Below are positions 43,001 through 50,825 of a DNA stretch of 64,000 nucleotides, piece by piece. Within the stretch, counting starts at the first letter, position 1. Every line of letters starts with the position of its first letter. This DNA is from Acidobacteriaceae bacterium. Lineage in GTDB: Bacteria; Acidobacteriota; Terriglobia; Terriglobales; Acidobacteriaceae. A program made the position numbers and the translations under genes. The notes beneath the pieces are model-generated. The model saw only the letters and a list, made by a program, of their open reading frames with translations, ran no database searches and was not told the origin of the DNA. The stretch spans positions 1-64,000 of the forward strand of contig JANXUC010000136.1 in assembly GCA_025352065.1 (NCBI GenBank), written 5' to 3'.

Positions 43001-43636
43001 AACCTACTCGTGCTGGATACGGAAGTTTATTCGAACACCGGCGGACAGTCTTCGAAATCTACTCCACGCGGAGCCGTAGCGAAATTCGCGGCGGGTGGCA
43101 AGCCCGGCGGCAAAAAAGACCTGGGCATGATGGCGATGGCTTACGGCAACGCCTATGTCGCCAGCGTCGCCATGGGCGCAAAAGATGAACACACGCTCAA
43201 AGCGTTTCTAGAGGCGGAAGCTTATGACGGCCCCAGCCTCATCATCGCTTACTCGCACTGCATCGCGCACGGTATCGACATGACGACCGGCATGCAGAAC
43301 CAGAAGGCGGCTGTAGACTCCGGCCAATGGCTGCTGTATCGCTTCAATCCTGACCGCATTCAAGCGGGTGAAAATCCGTTGATGCTGGATTCACGCACGC
43401 CGACCCGTAAAGTGCGAGATTTCATGCTTATGGAAATTCGATTCAAGATGTTGACGAAGACGAAGCCGGAGGACGCCAAACGCCTCTGGGCCGCTGCACA
43501 GCACGATGCGGAGACTCGTTTCCACTTCTACGAATACCTGGCGTCTCGGAAACTGGTAGTGCCGAATGGGCACACCGAAACGCCGACGACGGAAAAGCCG
43601 GAAGCGCAAAAAGAATTGGCGAACGTTACAACTTAG
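40031..43636 (+). CDS. nifJ: pyruvate:ferredoxin (flavodoxin) oxidoreductase
   Basis: 1201 residues from ATG 40031, full length for the single-chain enzyme. It oxidises pyruvate to acetyl-CoA and CO2, passing electrons to ferredoxin or flavodoxin. The N-terminal part has YPITPSSGMGEWAD. Two 4Fe-4S clusters are bound by CIQCGKCAMVCPHS (about residue 687) and CTGCGICVDVCPAK (about 744). Domain VI has SGACSGCGETPY for the TPP-side cluster and GDGWAYDIGYGG with NTGGQSSKSTPRG for TPP binding. It is co-transcribed with the next gene (9-bp gap). The upstream CRP/FNR-type site suggests control by carbon or oxygen status. Confidence 0.95.
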   Translation: MKRKFKTIDANEAVAQVAYRINEVIVIYPITPSSGMGEWADQWSSEGVKNIWGTVPQVTEMQSEGGAAGAVHGALQTGSLATTFTASQGLLLMIPNMNKIAGELTPATFHVTARTIATHALSIFGDHSDVMFCRTTGFAMLASNSVQEAMDMALIAHAASLESRIPFLHFFDGFRTSHEVNKIELLNDDDLRAMINMDRVFEHRQRALSPEHPVLRGTAQNPDVFFQIREASNSFYDACPEKVQAAMDKFARLVGRSYHLFEYFGAPDAERVIVMMGSGAEAAHETVEALNARGEKVGLLKVHLYRPFSAKHFLQALPSTVQKIAVLDRTKEAGAGGEPLYLDIVNALHEGKRPMPTIGGRYGLSSKEFTPAMVKAVYDNLAKETPKEHFTVGIRDDVGHTSLDYDSSFSTEPDNVVRALFYGLGADGTVGANKNSIKIIGENTDNYGQGYFVYDSKKSGAVTVSHLRFGPKPIHSTYLVSKANFIACHQWIFLERYDMLSALVDGGTFLLNSPFSPEETWGKLPRLVQEQLIAKHAKFFVIDAYSVARDTGMGSHMNTILQVCFFAISKVLPRDEAIEAIRKSIRDTYGKKGEDIVAKNMQAVDETLAHLHEVNLPATVSSTAELPPPFAANAPDFERNVLGTIYGNRGDELPVSVFPVDGTFPTGTSKWEKRNLALDIPVWDIKTCIQCGKCAMVCPHSVIRIKVFESAQLASVPATFKSTEARDKEWAGLKYSIQVSPEDCTGCGICVDVCPAKNKSETRLKALNMRPQPPLRFPERENWEFFLKIPELDRRKIKVGAIRQQQVQEPLFEFSGACSGCGETPYLKLLSQLFGDRALIANATGCSSIYGGNLPTTPWAKNAEGRGPAWANSLFEDNAEFGLGFRLSVDKQTEFARELLKSNSSALGDVLVEELLTSPQKDEAGIFEQRQRVAVLKDKLLQIHTPEARQLLSVSDMLVKKSVWIVGGDGWAYDIGYGGLDHVLASGKNVNLLVLDTEVYSNTGGQSSKSTPRGAVAKFAAGGKPGGKKDLGMMAMAYGNAYVASVAMGAKDEHTLKAFLEAEAYDGPSLIIAYSHCIAHGIDMTTGMQNQKAAVDSGQWLLYRFNPDRIQAGENPLMLDSRTPTRKVRDFMLMEIRFKMLTKTKPEDAKRLWAAAQHDAETRFHFYEYLASRKLVVPNGHTETPTTEKPEAQKELANVTT

Positions 43637-43645
43637 GAGAATCCT

Positions 43646-44656
43646 ATGGCCGACCTTACAACGCGATACTTAGACATGGAGCTTCGCACTCCGCTCGTGG
43701 CTTCCGCTTCTCCGCTTTCGCAGGAAGTCTCCAGTGTTCGGCAATTGGAAGATGCGGGAGCCTCCGCCGTCGTTCTCTATTCGCTTTTCGAAGAGCAGTT
43801 GCGGCGAGAGAGCCTGGAGCTCCACCACTTCCTCAGCGCAGGCACGGAAAGCTATCCCGAAAGCCTGAGTTATTTTCCCGAGCCGCCCGAGTTTCGTCTC
43901 GGCCCGGAAGAATATCTCGACCACATTCGCAAGATTAAAGATGCGGTGCAGATTCCAATCATTGCTAGCCTCAACGGTTGCTCTGCCGGCGGATGGATTG
44001 ATTACGCCACCAAGATTCAGGAAGCTGGCGCAAACGCGATCGAGTGCAACATCTACTGGATCGTTACCGATTTCGGTATGACATCGGCCGAAGTCGAGCA
44101 GCACTATCTTGACATTCTGTGGGCCGTGAAGGCTGCCGTACATATTCCGATTGCCGTAAAACTCAGCCCGTTTTTCAGCAACGTTGGCAACATGTGCAAG
44201 CGGTTGGATGCAGTCGGCGCCGATGCGCTCGTTCTCTTCAACCGCTTCTACCAGCCCGACATCGATCTCGAAACGCTCGACATGAAGCCCAACGTGCTAC
44301 TCAGCACGCCACAGTCGATGCGGCTGCCACTTACCTGGATCGGCATCCTCTACGGACGCATCAAGGCCAATCTGGCCGCGACCGGCGGCGTTCACGGCGC
44401 AGAAGACGCCATCAAACTTCTCATGGTGGGAGCCAACGTGACGATGCTGTGTTCCACTTTGCTGCGTCACGGAGTAAAGCACCTGCGCACCATTGAGCAA
44501 GGCATGCGGGAGTGGATGGACGCGCACGACTACGAATCCGTAAAACAAATGCAAGGCAGTATGAGCCAGCTACGCTGTCCCGATCCGTCGGCATTTGAGC
44601 GTGCGCAGTATATGCGGGCAGTGAATAGCATGCAGAATGTGGCGCTGGCGGAGTAG
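43646..44656 (+). CDS. dihydroorotate dehydrogenase-like flavoprotein
   Basis: A 336-residue TIM-barrel flavoprotein of the dihydroorotate dehydrogenase family. MELRTPLVASASPLS at the N-terminus, IIASLNG, AIECNIYWI and IKLLMVGANVTMLCSTLL fit FMN binding. The residues and length resemble the PyrD-like proteins next to nifJ in many genomes, which may serve a redox role other than pyrimidine synthesis (inference). A GGAG site precedes the ATG. Confidence 0.85.
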   Translation: MADLTTRYLDMELRTPLVASASPLSQEVSSVRQLEDAGASAVVLYSLFEEQLRRESLELHHFLSAGTESYPESLSYFPEPPEFRLGPEEYLDHIRKIKDAVQIPIIASLNGCSAGGWIDYATKIQEAGANAIECNIYWIVTDFGMTSAEVEQHYLDILWAVKAAVHIPIAVKLSPFFSNVGNMCKRLDAVGADALVLFNRFYQPDIDLETLDMKPNVLLSTPQSMRLPLTWIGILYGRIKANLAATGGVHGAEDAIKLLMVGANVTMLCSTLLRHGVKHLRTIEQGMREWMDAHDYESVKQMQGSMSQLRCPDPSAFERAQYMRAVNSMQNVALAE

Positions 44657-44671
44657 GGCTTGATCGAACAG

Positions 44672-44843
44672 CCTGGGTGGCCCATTCAAGCCGTTTTTTG
44701 GCTTGAGTGGGACAGTTCGGCAGACTCGACAAATATCGACTTGACCTCGCCCCTTCCTCAAAGGCGGTTACCGGGGAGCCAGCCTCTAACCTCCCCACTC
44801 TAAAGTTCGTAAAGAACGCAAAATTTAGAATGGGCCACCCACG
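44672..44843. repeat. REP-like element bounded by a 14-bp inverted repeat
   Basis: TGGGTGGCCCATTC (44674-44687) and its exact inverted copy GAATGGGCCACCCA (44828-44841) bracket about 140 bp of non-coding DNA. Inside, next to the left arm, is a 12-bp stem (44681-44692 with 44700-44711). This form is like a MITE or REP element; the GGGTGGCCCA core may be repeated elsewhere in the genome. Confidence 0.55.
44681..44711. terminator. hairpin downstream of the nifJ operon
   Basis: CCCATTCAAGCC pairs with GGCTTGAGTGGG (one G-T pair in 12) around a GTTTTTT loop. It lies 25 bp after the PyrD-like stop codon. The T-run is in the loop instead of after the stem, so its terminator role is uncertain. Confidence 0.4.
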
Positions 44844-45010
44844 AGGAATATTTTTCCATTCCCCTCGCCACGCCTGCGCGATCCAGATGCGCTATGATGT
44901 CCCATCCAAATCCTGTCCCCTGATCCGAGGCACTCCTGAGCATCGACGCATCCTCAGCCAGCACTACCCGGGCGCAGATACGTAAGGCTGGGCTGTTCTC
45001 TTTCGTCTTC

Positions 45011-46282
45011 GTGATGTACGCGTATGCGACGGCTGGTCCGTTCGGTTTGGAAGACCAAGTCACAGCCAGCGGGCCCGGTTTGACGCTGCTGTTTCATCTG
45101 ATCATCCCATTCTTTTGGTGCATCCCTGTGTCGCTAGTGGCGGCGGAGTTGACGACCGCCATGCCCGTCCAAGGAGGCTTCTATCGCTGGGTGCGCGCGG
45201 GCTTCGGAAACTTTTGGGGATTCCTAGCGGGCTGGTGGAACTGGTCGGCCTCATTCATTTTGGGTGGAGTTTACGCCGTACTCTTCACTGATTATCTGGG
45301 TTTCTATTTTCCCGGACTGGTGGGCTGGAAACACTATCTGGTGTCGCTGGTGGTGATTGCCGTCATCGGCTACGTGAACGTGCGCGGCATTCAGATGGCG
45401 GGCATCGTGGCAACCGTGCTGGAGATTTTTATTCTGCTGCCCGTGATCGTGCTGTGCGTGATTGCTGCGACGAAATGGCATCACAATCCGTTCGTGCCCA
45501 TGGTACCTCCTCACGTGCCACCGTTGCAGGTGTTTGGCGTTGGGCTGGCACTGGGGCTGTGGCTGTACTCAGGGTATGAGCAGTGCTCGACCGTTGCGGA
45601 GGAGGTGGAAAATCCGCAGCGGAGTTATCCCATTGCGTTGGCTTTGGTTGTGCCGCTATCGATTGCTACGTATTTTTTGCCGACATTGTTGTCGTTGGCA
45701 GCGCTGGGCAACTGGCAGGAATGGCATACGCGATATTTTTCCGATGCGGCATTCCTGATCGGCGGCCGCTGGCTGGGTTTCTGGATGACCATGGCGGCGA
45801 TGGTGACGAACATTTCTATCCTGAATGCAACCGTGCTGACGACGACACGCATGCCGTCGGCCATGGCTGAGGATGGCTATCTTCCCAAGGTGTTGATGCT
45901 GAAGCATCCGCGTTATGGAACACCGTGGATCGCGATCATCGCCTCCTGCGTGGTTTATGCGCTGCTGGCGTTTCAGACGTTGACGCAGCTCATCAGTGTT
46001 TATGCTTGGCTCCGAATTGGAACGACTGTGCTGACCGTTTTGTCGGGCTGGCGAATGCGGAAGACGCATCCGGATTTGCCGCGTCCGTTTCGCATTCCCT
46101 GGGGAAGAGCTGGGTTGTTTTATGTAGTCGCAGCGCCTGTGGTGATGAGTTGCGTGGCGCTGTGGGGAAGCGACCATTTTGGAAAGCTTTGGGGGCTGCA
46201 GGCGCTCGCGTTGGGGCCGATTGCGTATGTGGTGATTTGGATGGTGAAGAGGAACCAAGAAGTAGCAGATTCCTCACGATAG
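45011..46282 (+). CDS. APC-family amino acid permease
   Basis: A 423-residue membrane permease with about 11-12 hydrophobic segments. MYAYATAGPFGLEDQV begins the first helix region, followed by FYRWVRAGFGNFWGFLAGWWNW and the WLYSGYEQCSTVAEEVENPQRSYP stretch typical of the amino acid-polyamine-organocation family. GTG 45011 and ATG 45014 are the first standard starts, but the frame reads well upstream (RAQIRKAGLFSFVF) to a stop at 44921; a CTG at 44936 with GAGG just upstream would give a complete first helix. Its neighbour, converging from the right, is an amine oxidase, which suggests an amine or amino acid substrate (inference). Confidence 0.87.
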   Translation: MMYAYATAGPFGLEDQVTASGPGLTLLFHLIIPFFWCIPVSLVAAELTTAMPVQGGFYRWVRAGFGNFWGFLAGWWNWSASFILGGVYAVLFTDYLGFYFPGLVGWKHYLVSLVVIAVIGYVNVRGIQMAGIVATVLEIFILLPVIVLCVIAATKWHHNPFVPMVPPHVPPLQVFGVGLALGLWLYSGYEQCSTVAEEVENPQRSYPIALALVVPLSIATYFLPTLLSLAALGNWQEWHTRYFSDAAFLIGGRWLGFWMTMAAMVTNISILNATVLTTTRMPSAMAEDGYLPKVLMLKHPRYGTPWIAIIASCVVYALLAFQTLTQLISVYAWLRIGTTVLTVLSGWRMRKTHPDLPRPFRIPWGRAGLFYVVAAPVVMSCVALWGSDHFGKLWGLQALALGPIAYVVIWMVKRNQEVADSSR

Positions 46283-46305
46283 AGCTGTTCGGAATGACAA
46301 ACTTT

Positions 46306-46324
46306 AGGGTTGTTTTACAACCTT
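46306..46324. terminator. hairpin between convergent genes
   Basis: GGTTGT (46308-46313), TTT loop, ACAACC (46317-46322), extended by two pairs at the base. It lies between the converging permease and oxidoreductase genes, so it can serve both strands, though the following T-run is weak. Confidence 0.4.
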
Positions 46325-46327
46325 CAG

Positions 46328-47656
46328 TCAACTGATCCAATCCAGGAACCTGTAGTAGGCCCCGGCCAGAGGTAGTGCCCAGGTGTGGCCGCTGCGCAGG
46401 CCAACTGGGGCGCTGCGGAAGGGGATGCCGATGAAAGGTAGATCGTTGGAGTCGCCGCAGATCGCTCCGGCAATCTTGGTTCCAAAATAGGTAGAGGCTG
46501 CAACGCCGTGTCCAGCGTAGCCAACAGCGTAGTGCATGCCGTCGAGTTGGCCAGCGTGGGGCATTACATCCAACGTGAAATCGAGCGAGCCTCCCCAAAC
46601 GCACTCGGCTTTGATGTCCCGTAATTGCGGATAGATTTGCAGCATGTCGCGATAGAGAATCTCGGCGCTCTGGTTCACGGTGTTGGCCGTCTCGGGGAAG
46701 AAAGCAGCGCGTCCGCCAAAGAGCAGGCGCCGGTCGGGCGTGAGGCGGTAATAGTGCGTGAAATGCATGGAGTCGTAAATCATGCGGTTGCGTGGGCTTA
46801 ATTCTTGAGCGAGCGCTTCAGGAAGAATCTCCGTAACCAGAATGTAGGAGCCGATGGAGATCACTTTCTTGCGGAGCGCTGGGGAGGCGCTCGTCGTGTA
46901 GGCGCCGCTGGCCAGAATAACTTCTTTCGCAAGAACGCTGCCTTTGGGCGTGCGTAGGCTGAAGCTGCGTGTTCCATTTGTGGATTGCTGGTCGATCTTC
47001 TCGACGCGTGTGTGGTCAAACATCTGGGCGCCCGCGCGTTGAACGGCTTGGGCTAGACCGGCGACATAGCGGGCAGGGTTGACCGAGACGCTCATCTCAT
47101 CGACCATGCCGCCGAAGTAAATGTCGGAGCCGATCTCGCTCCGCAGGTCACTTTTTGGGATGATTTTCAACTGGCGATTGAATTCGCGTTGGATGAGCGC
47201 GGCTTGTTCCTCGTAGTCCTCGAAGTGCGATTGCTTGGAAGCGACTTCGAGGTGTCCGCAGCGGGAGAAATTGCAGTCAATCTTTTCGTCGGTAACGATC
47301 TTCTCGACGCAATCGATGGAGGCGAGGGAAGCGGCGTACATGCGGTGAACCAGATTGCGCCCGTAGCGCGAAATCAGCGTGGGCACGGGAAGCTTCATCC
47401 CGGTCAGCACCATGCCAGCGTTGCGGCAACTAGCTCCCCATCCGAAAGTTTCGGCCTCCAAGACAGCTACGGTGACGCCGCGCAGGGCCAGCGTGCGCGC
47501 CGCTGCCAGTCCTGTAAAACCCGCTCCCACGACGGCGACGTCGACTTCTTCCGGCAGAGTTTGCGAGGGATTTCCTGCAGGAATGGATACGGTATCGAGC
47601 CAGTGGTTCTTTGCTTGAATAGGAATTGCGAGCCTCCGAAGGGAAAATCTTAACAT
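46328..47656 (-). CDS. FAD-dependent amine/amino acid oxidoreductase (DAO/PuuB-like)
   Basis: A 442-residue flavoprotein of the DAO family. The FAD-binding VVGAGFTGLAAARTL motif is near 41-55; GWGASCRNAGMV is the flavin contact typical of gamma-glutamylputrescine oxidase-like proteins; the C-terminal DGMHYAVGYAGHGVA completes the FAD site. The likely substrate is a polyamine or amine, not certain. Converges with the permease. Confidence 0.85.
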   Translation of the reverse strand: MLRFSLRRLAIPIQAKNHWLDTVSIPAGNPSQTLPEEVDVAVVGAGFTGLAAARTLALRGVTVAVLEAETFGWGASCRNAGMVLTGMKLPVPTLISRYGRNLVHRMYAASLASIDCVEKIVTDEKIDCNFSRCGHLEVASKQSHFEDYEEQAALIQREFNRQLKIIPKSDLRSEIGSDIYFGGMVDEMSVSVNPARYVAGLAQAVQRAGAQMFDHTRVEKIDQQSTNGTRSFSLRTPKGSVLAKEVILASGAYTTSASPALRKKVISIGSYILVTEILPEALAQELSPRNRMIYDSMHFTHYYRLTPDRRLLFGGRAAFFPETANTVNQSAEILYRDMLQIYPQLRDIKAECVWGGSLDFTLDVMPHAGQLDGMHYAVGYAGHGVAASTYFGTKIAGAICGDSNDLPFIGIPFRSAPVGLRSGHTWALPLAGAYYRFLDWIS

Positions 47657-47674
47657 TTCCGAGGCACCAAGCGG

Positions 47675-48145
47675 CTAGGGTTCTGCAGCCGTTGGAGCAT
47701 TCGTTGGTTGTTCAAAACCAGTCCGAAAAATCATCTCGACCAAGCCTGGTGTCCAGTAGGAATAGAACTTCTCGTCGCAAACTTTGTATTTTCCGTAACG
47801 CTTTCTGGCATAGCCGCCCCAATCCGGGCGGGTACCGTCGAGGTCGGTGAATTTGTATTCTTTAGCTAAGGCCCAGGAACTGAAAACGCGTCCAGTTTTT
47901 TCAATTGCTTTTGGGTCGGAAGCCAGCGCGACTACCGCGCGACCCACGTAGCGCGGCGATTCGGAAGTCATGAAATCCGCAGTCATATCGTGAACGACTC
48001 TTTTCTTCCGCCCGGGCGGGACGCTTTTGCCGACATCCCTCCAGTTAGCTTCGGCAGGTGATTGGCGAACATTGAGGCTCAGGAGTTTCGATGTGAAGTC
48101 AGGGAAGGAAGGGAATACTTGATCGCGAGGGGATATTAGGAACAT
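47675..48145 (-). pseudogene. 3' fragment of a short-chain dehydrogenase gene
   Basis: The C-terminal ~110 codons match the end of SDR proteins (EANWRDVGK, then SESPRYVGRAVVALASDP, WALAKEYKFTDLDGTRPDW), but the Rossmann motif and the Tyr-x3-Lys site are missing. The first ~30 residues read as unrelated. It is a truncated remnant, unlikely to be an enzyme. It lies 18 bp upstream of the FAD oxidoreductase gene on the same strand. Confidence 0.65.
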
Positions 48146-48232
48146 AGACGAGAGTCTCGCCGGTGCTCAGAAAGATAAAAGAGTAGGCCTCGCCAGAAGC
48201 CCAGCGAAGAGCGTCCAAATTTTGCCTTATTT

Positions 48233-48505
48233 TTAGGGCCAACGCTTGGCAGTTTCTTCCCAGCCTGAGGCTCGGGCCGCTGGTGCTGTGGTCGCTACCG
48301 GAAGGGTAGCTGGCTGCGGAATCCTGATCGGTTGCTGGTTCACAGCTTGGCCTAAAGAACTGCCGTTGAGGCTGGCCCGGCTTGCCTCTAAGACTTCTTT
48401 CTCTTCGGATAGCAGGGGCGCGACTAGACGGAGCGCCTCGACTTCTTTCTCGAGTTTGGCCAGTTCCATTTCCTTCAGCCGCAATACTTCGTATACGTTT
48501 TTCAT
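48233..48505 (-). CDS. small coiled-coil protein of unknown function
   Basis: 90 residues from ATG 48505 (MKNVYEVLRLKEMELAKLE), with AAGGTG upstream. Residues 1-45 form a heptad-like helix that is Leu/Glu/Lys-rich (KEVEALRLVAPLL); the rest is Ala/Pro/Gln-rich and probably disordered. Small proteins with this start recur in Acidobacteriota; function unknown. Confidence 0.6.
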   Translation of the reverse strand: MKNVYEVLRLKEMELAKLEKEVEALRLVAPLLSEEKEVLEASRASLNGSSLGQAVNQQPIRIPQPATLPVATTAPAARASGWEETAKRWP

Positions 48506-48647
48506 GTCTTGCACCTTGGGAAGAATGTGGAGCACAAGTTATTGAGAATGTATGCAGTTAGCTATCGTTTGTCAAGCCTGAAACGTGCATACCAAGAGTA
48601 GCACGGGAACCGGGTCACTCGAACTCCCGCTAGAAAGCCGCCGTGAC

Positions 48648-49613
48648 CTACCATTGCGGACGGAACCACTGGTTCCAGCGTTTGGTCGAGGTGGGCCTGG
48701 CCTCGTCCGCCAGGCGAGCCAGGAAAGCTGGTACGGCCTCGGCTTGCTCCGGCGTTGTGACTTCTTCAGGTTCTTCCTTCTCACCGAAGGAAGTAGTTGG
48801 GAAGGCTACCGTTGTCCTTAGAGTTATTTCATCAGCACCTGTCTGGTCTCGGAGGCCGGAAGCTTCACTCATCTCAGAAGTTTCGGAAATGGCGGCATCA
48901 GACCGAGTGCCGTCCGCCGCGAGAAGGCCGGCGACCTCTTGCGTTTCGATGGGCGGCGCAGCGTCCAGGATCGGGTCGGCCAAAACGGCCCACGGGATAT
49001 GACCCAAGATAAATCCCGCGTTCAGGGCTCGCTCCAACGCGAACTGGACCCCGGAAGCAGTGCTTTGCAGCGTCTTAGCGTCGCGTTCTCCGAAGGCGGA
49101 CTGTTGCTCGCCAAAGAGCTCAAGAATGCCGACCACGTCGCGGCCTACAGCCAAAGGCATTACCATTACGGATTCGATGCCGAGGGCCCTGCAGGTTTCC
49201 TGGTTCACGCGGGGATCGATCGAGGCCTGATCGACGCGCAGCGTCTGCCGTGTTCTTATGCTCTCCGCGGTGATGCCCGACTGGATATGCATGCGGGTCC
49301 CAACCTCCGGCGCAATGGGGCCACTGCCTGCGCGACAGACCATTTCGTCTTCTTGGTTCTCACACAGGGCAATGGCGACGCCACTGGCACAAGTGATATA
49401 GCGCACGCGCTCGGCGGCTGCATGTAGAGTGGCGTTGAGCTCGCGTTCAGCTTGCTGACGAAGCGCAATGGCATCTTCTGGGCTCAGATGTAGGGCGTCT
49501 GGCGTAGATGCCAAGTTTGGCAAGGCTTTAATGCCGGGACTGAGTGATGCTGACGCGAACGTATCAATCTTCTCGGCAGAACGTGGGGGACCCGTGAGCG
49601 ATTGATGTTCCAT
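48648..49613 (-). CDS. GAF-domain protein
   Basis: A 321-residue cytoplasmic protein. A GAF domain covers about 55-200 (ITCASGVAIAL, RMHIQSGITAESIRTRQTLRVD, SVMVMPLAVGRDVVGILELF, AFGERDAKTLQSTASGV). The C-terminal 120 residues are low-complexity and acidic, with no kinase, cyclase or HTH domain. It may be a small-molecule or redox sensor acting through a partner. Confidence 0.75.
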   Translation of the reverse strand: MEHQSLTGPPRSAEKIDTFASASLSPGIKALPNLASTPDALHLSPEDAIALRQQAERELNATLHAAAERVRYITCASGVAIALCENQEDEMVCRAGSGPIAPEVGTRMHIQSGITAESIRTRQTLRVDQASIDPRVNQETCRALGIESVMVMPLAVGRDVVGILELFGEQQSAFGERDAKTLQSTASGVQFALERALNAGFILGHIPWAVLADPILDAAPPIETQEVAGLLAADGTRSDAAISETSEMSEASGLRDQTGADEITLRTTVAFPTTSFGEKEEPEEVTTPEQAEAVPAFLARLADEARPTSTKRWNQWFRPQW

Positions 49614-49764
49614 TCAGTGATCTTGGCCTAGATTTGTAGTCCTCTCGCGCGTCGTGGACACCGCGCAGACGGAGAGAAGAAACTATATCTCCGAGTCTAC
49701 CCAGTGTGGCAGCGAAGTCAAGAACCAGAAACCCCCTGCCCTGTTGAAATCAATGGTGCACGCG

Positions 49765-50802
49765 CTATTTCCGGGCGGGGAGATACTTTTTGTCGATCGA
49801 CGCGACCACGACGTAATTCGGGTCGACCATCTCAGTCAGATCAATCCGTCCGACCTTGGAGAGCAGCTCGTAGGCGTCCATTTCCGAGAGGCCATAATCA
49901 CGATGGATCCAGCCGACCAGTTCGGTGAACGCAATACGCAAGGAGTCGTCGAGGGGGCGGTAAGCCCCGACCGCCATGATCGCATGGTCGTTCTCAAACC
50001 TTGGCCAATTGATTTTCTGGCCCTTGATCACGCTGACCTGAAAGCGCGCCCGCAAAGGGACTTCGATGGCTGTGCCGTCCACTTCGCCATCTCCCATCGC
50101 GGCGTGTCCGTCGCCAATGTAAAGCAGTGCGCCAGGAGCGTTGACAGGAAAATATACTGTGTTGCCTACGCTGGCTTCGGGCGCGTCCATGTTACCGCCA
50201 AATTCGGCGGGGACAATGGAGCTACGCGCCTCGCCGCCGGCTGGGGCTACACCGATGCAGCCGAAAAATGGGTGCAGCGGAATCTTGACCGAGAAATTCG
50301 AATCCAGTGCCTTGAAGGTGGCGGTATTGGTGGCGTGGTCGATGGGATAAAACCAAATCTTCTCCGGCAACGCGGGGCCGAGCATCGCTGTATAGTTCGT
50401 GGAGTTCAGCGCTCCGAAGCCCGGTTCGAAAGCGCCGACGCCCTGATCGCCGTCGACTTGAAGATCAAGAATCTTGACTGCCAGGGTGTCACCGGGCTCA
50501 GCGCCGTCTACGAAGAACGGCCCCGTGAGAGGATTGTCCCCCTTGACCATACTCAAGGTATCACCCGGTTTCCGTAACACGTTGCCGAATGCATCCAGTG
50601 TGTTGGTTTCGACAATTCCTCCGGACGGAATGTGGGCGATTGGCTCAGCAGTGGCGTAGACGTACTTCACGTTTTGGATGGTGGCATGGTATTGCACCGG
50701 AGCAGCGGCCAGTTTCGGAGAGGCTTGTGCGGCTAGCGCTGCAGCCAGCGTAAGCGACGTGCTACAAGCGACGAGCAAATGTTTCTGGAGTCTGTTCTTC
50801 AT
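49765..50802 (-). CDS. secreted acetamidase/formamidase-family protein
   Basis: A 345-residue protein with a signal peptide (to about residue 27). The acetamidase/formamidase fold is seen in GDTLAVKILDLQ, FFGCIGVAPAGGE, GGNMDAPEA and GALLYIGDGHAAMGDGEVDGTA. Cytoplasmic members hydrolyse formamide or acetamide; this one is exported, so its substrate may be an external amide. It stands alone between the GAF gene and phoR. Confidence 0.82.
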   Translation of the reverse strand: MKNRLQKHLLVACSTSLTLAAALAAQASPKLAAAPVQYHATIQNVKYVYATAEPIAHIPSGGIVETNTLDAFGNVLRKPGDTLSMVKGDNPLTGPFFVDGAEPGDTLAVKILDLQVDGDQGVGAFEPGFGALNSTNYTAMLGPALPEKIWFYPIDHATNTATFKALDSNFSVKIPLHPFFGCIGVAPAGGEARSSIVPAEFGGNMDAPEASVGNTVYFPVNAPGALLYIGDGHAAMGDGEVDGTAIEVPLRARFQVSVIKGQKINWPRFENDHAIMAVGAYRPLDDSLRIAFTELVGWIHRDYGLSEMDAYELLSKVGRIDLTEMVDPNYVVVASIDKKYLPARK

Positions 50803-50825
50803 TTGGGTCCTCGATCGGGAAAGAT

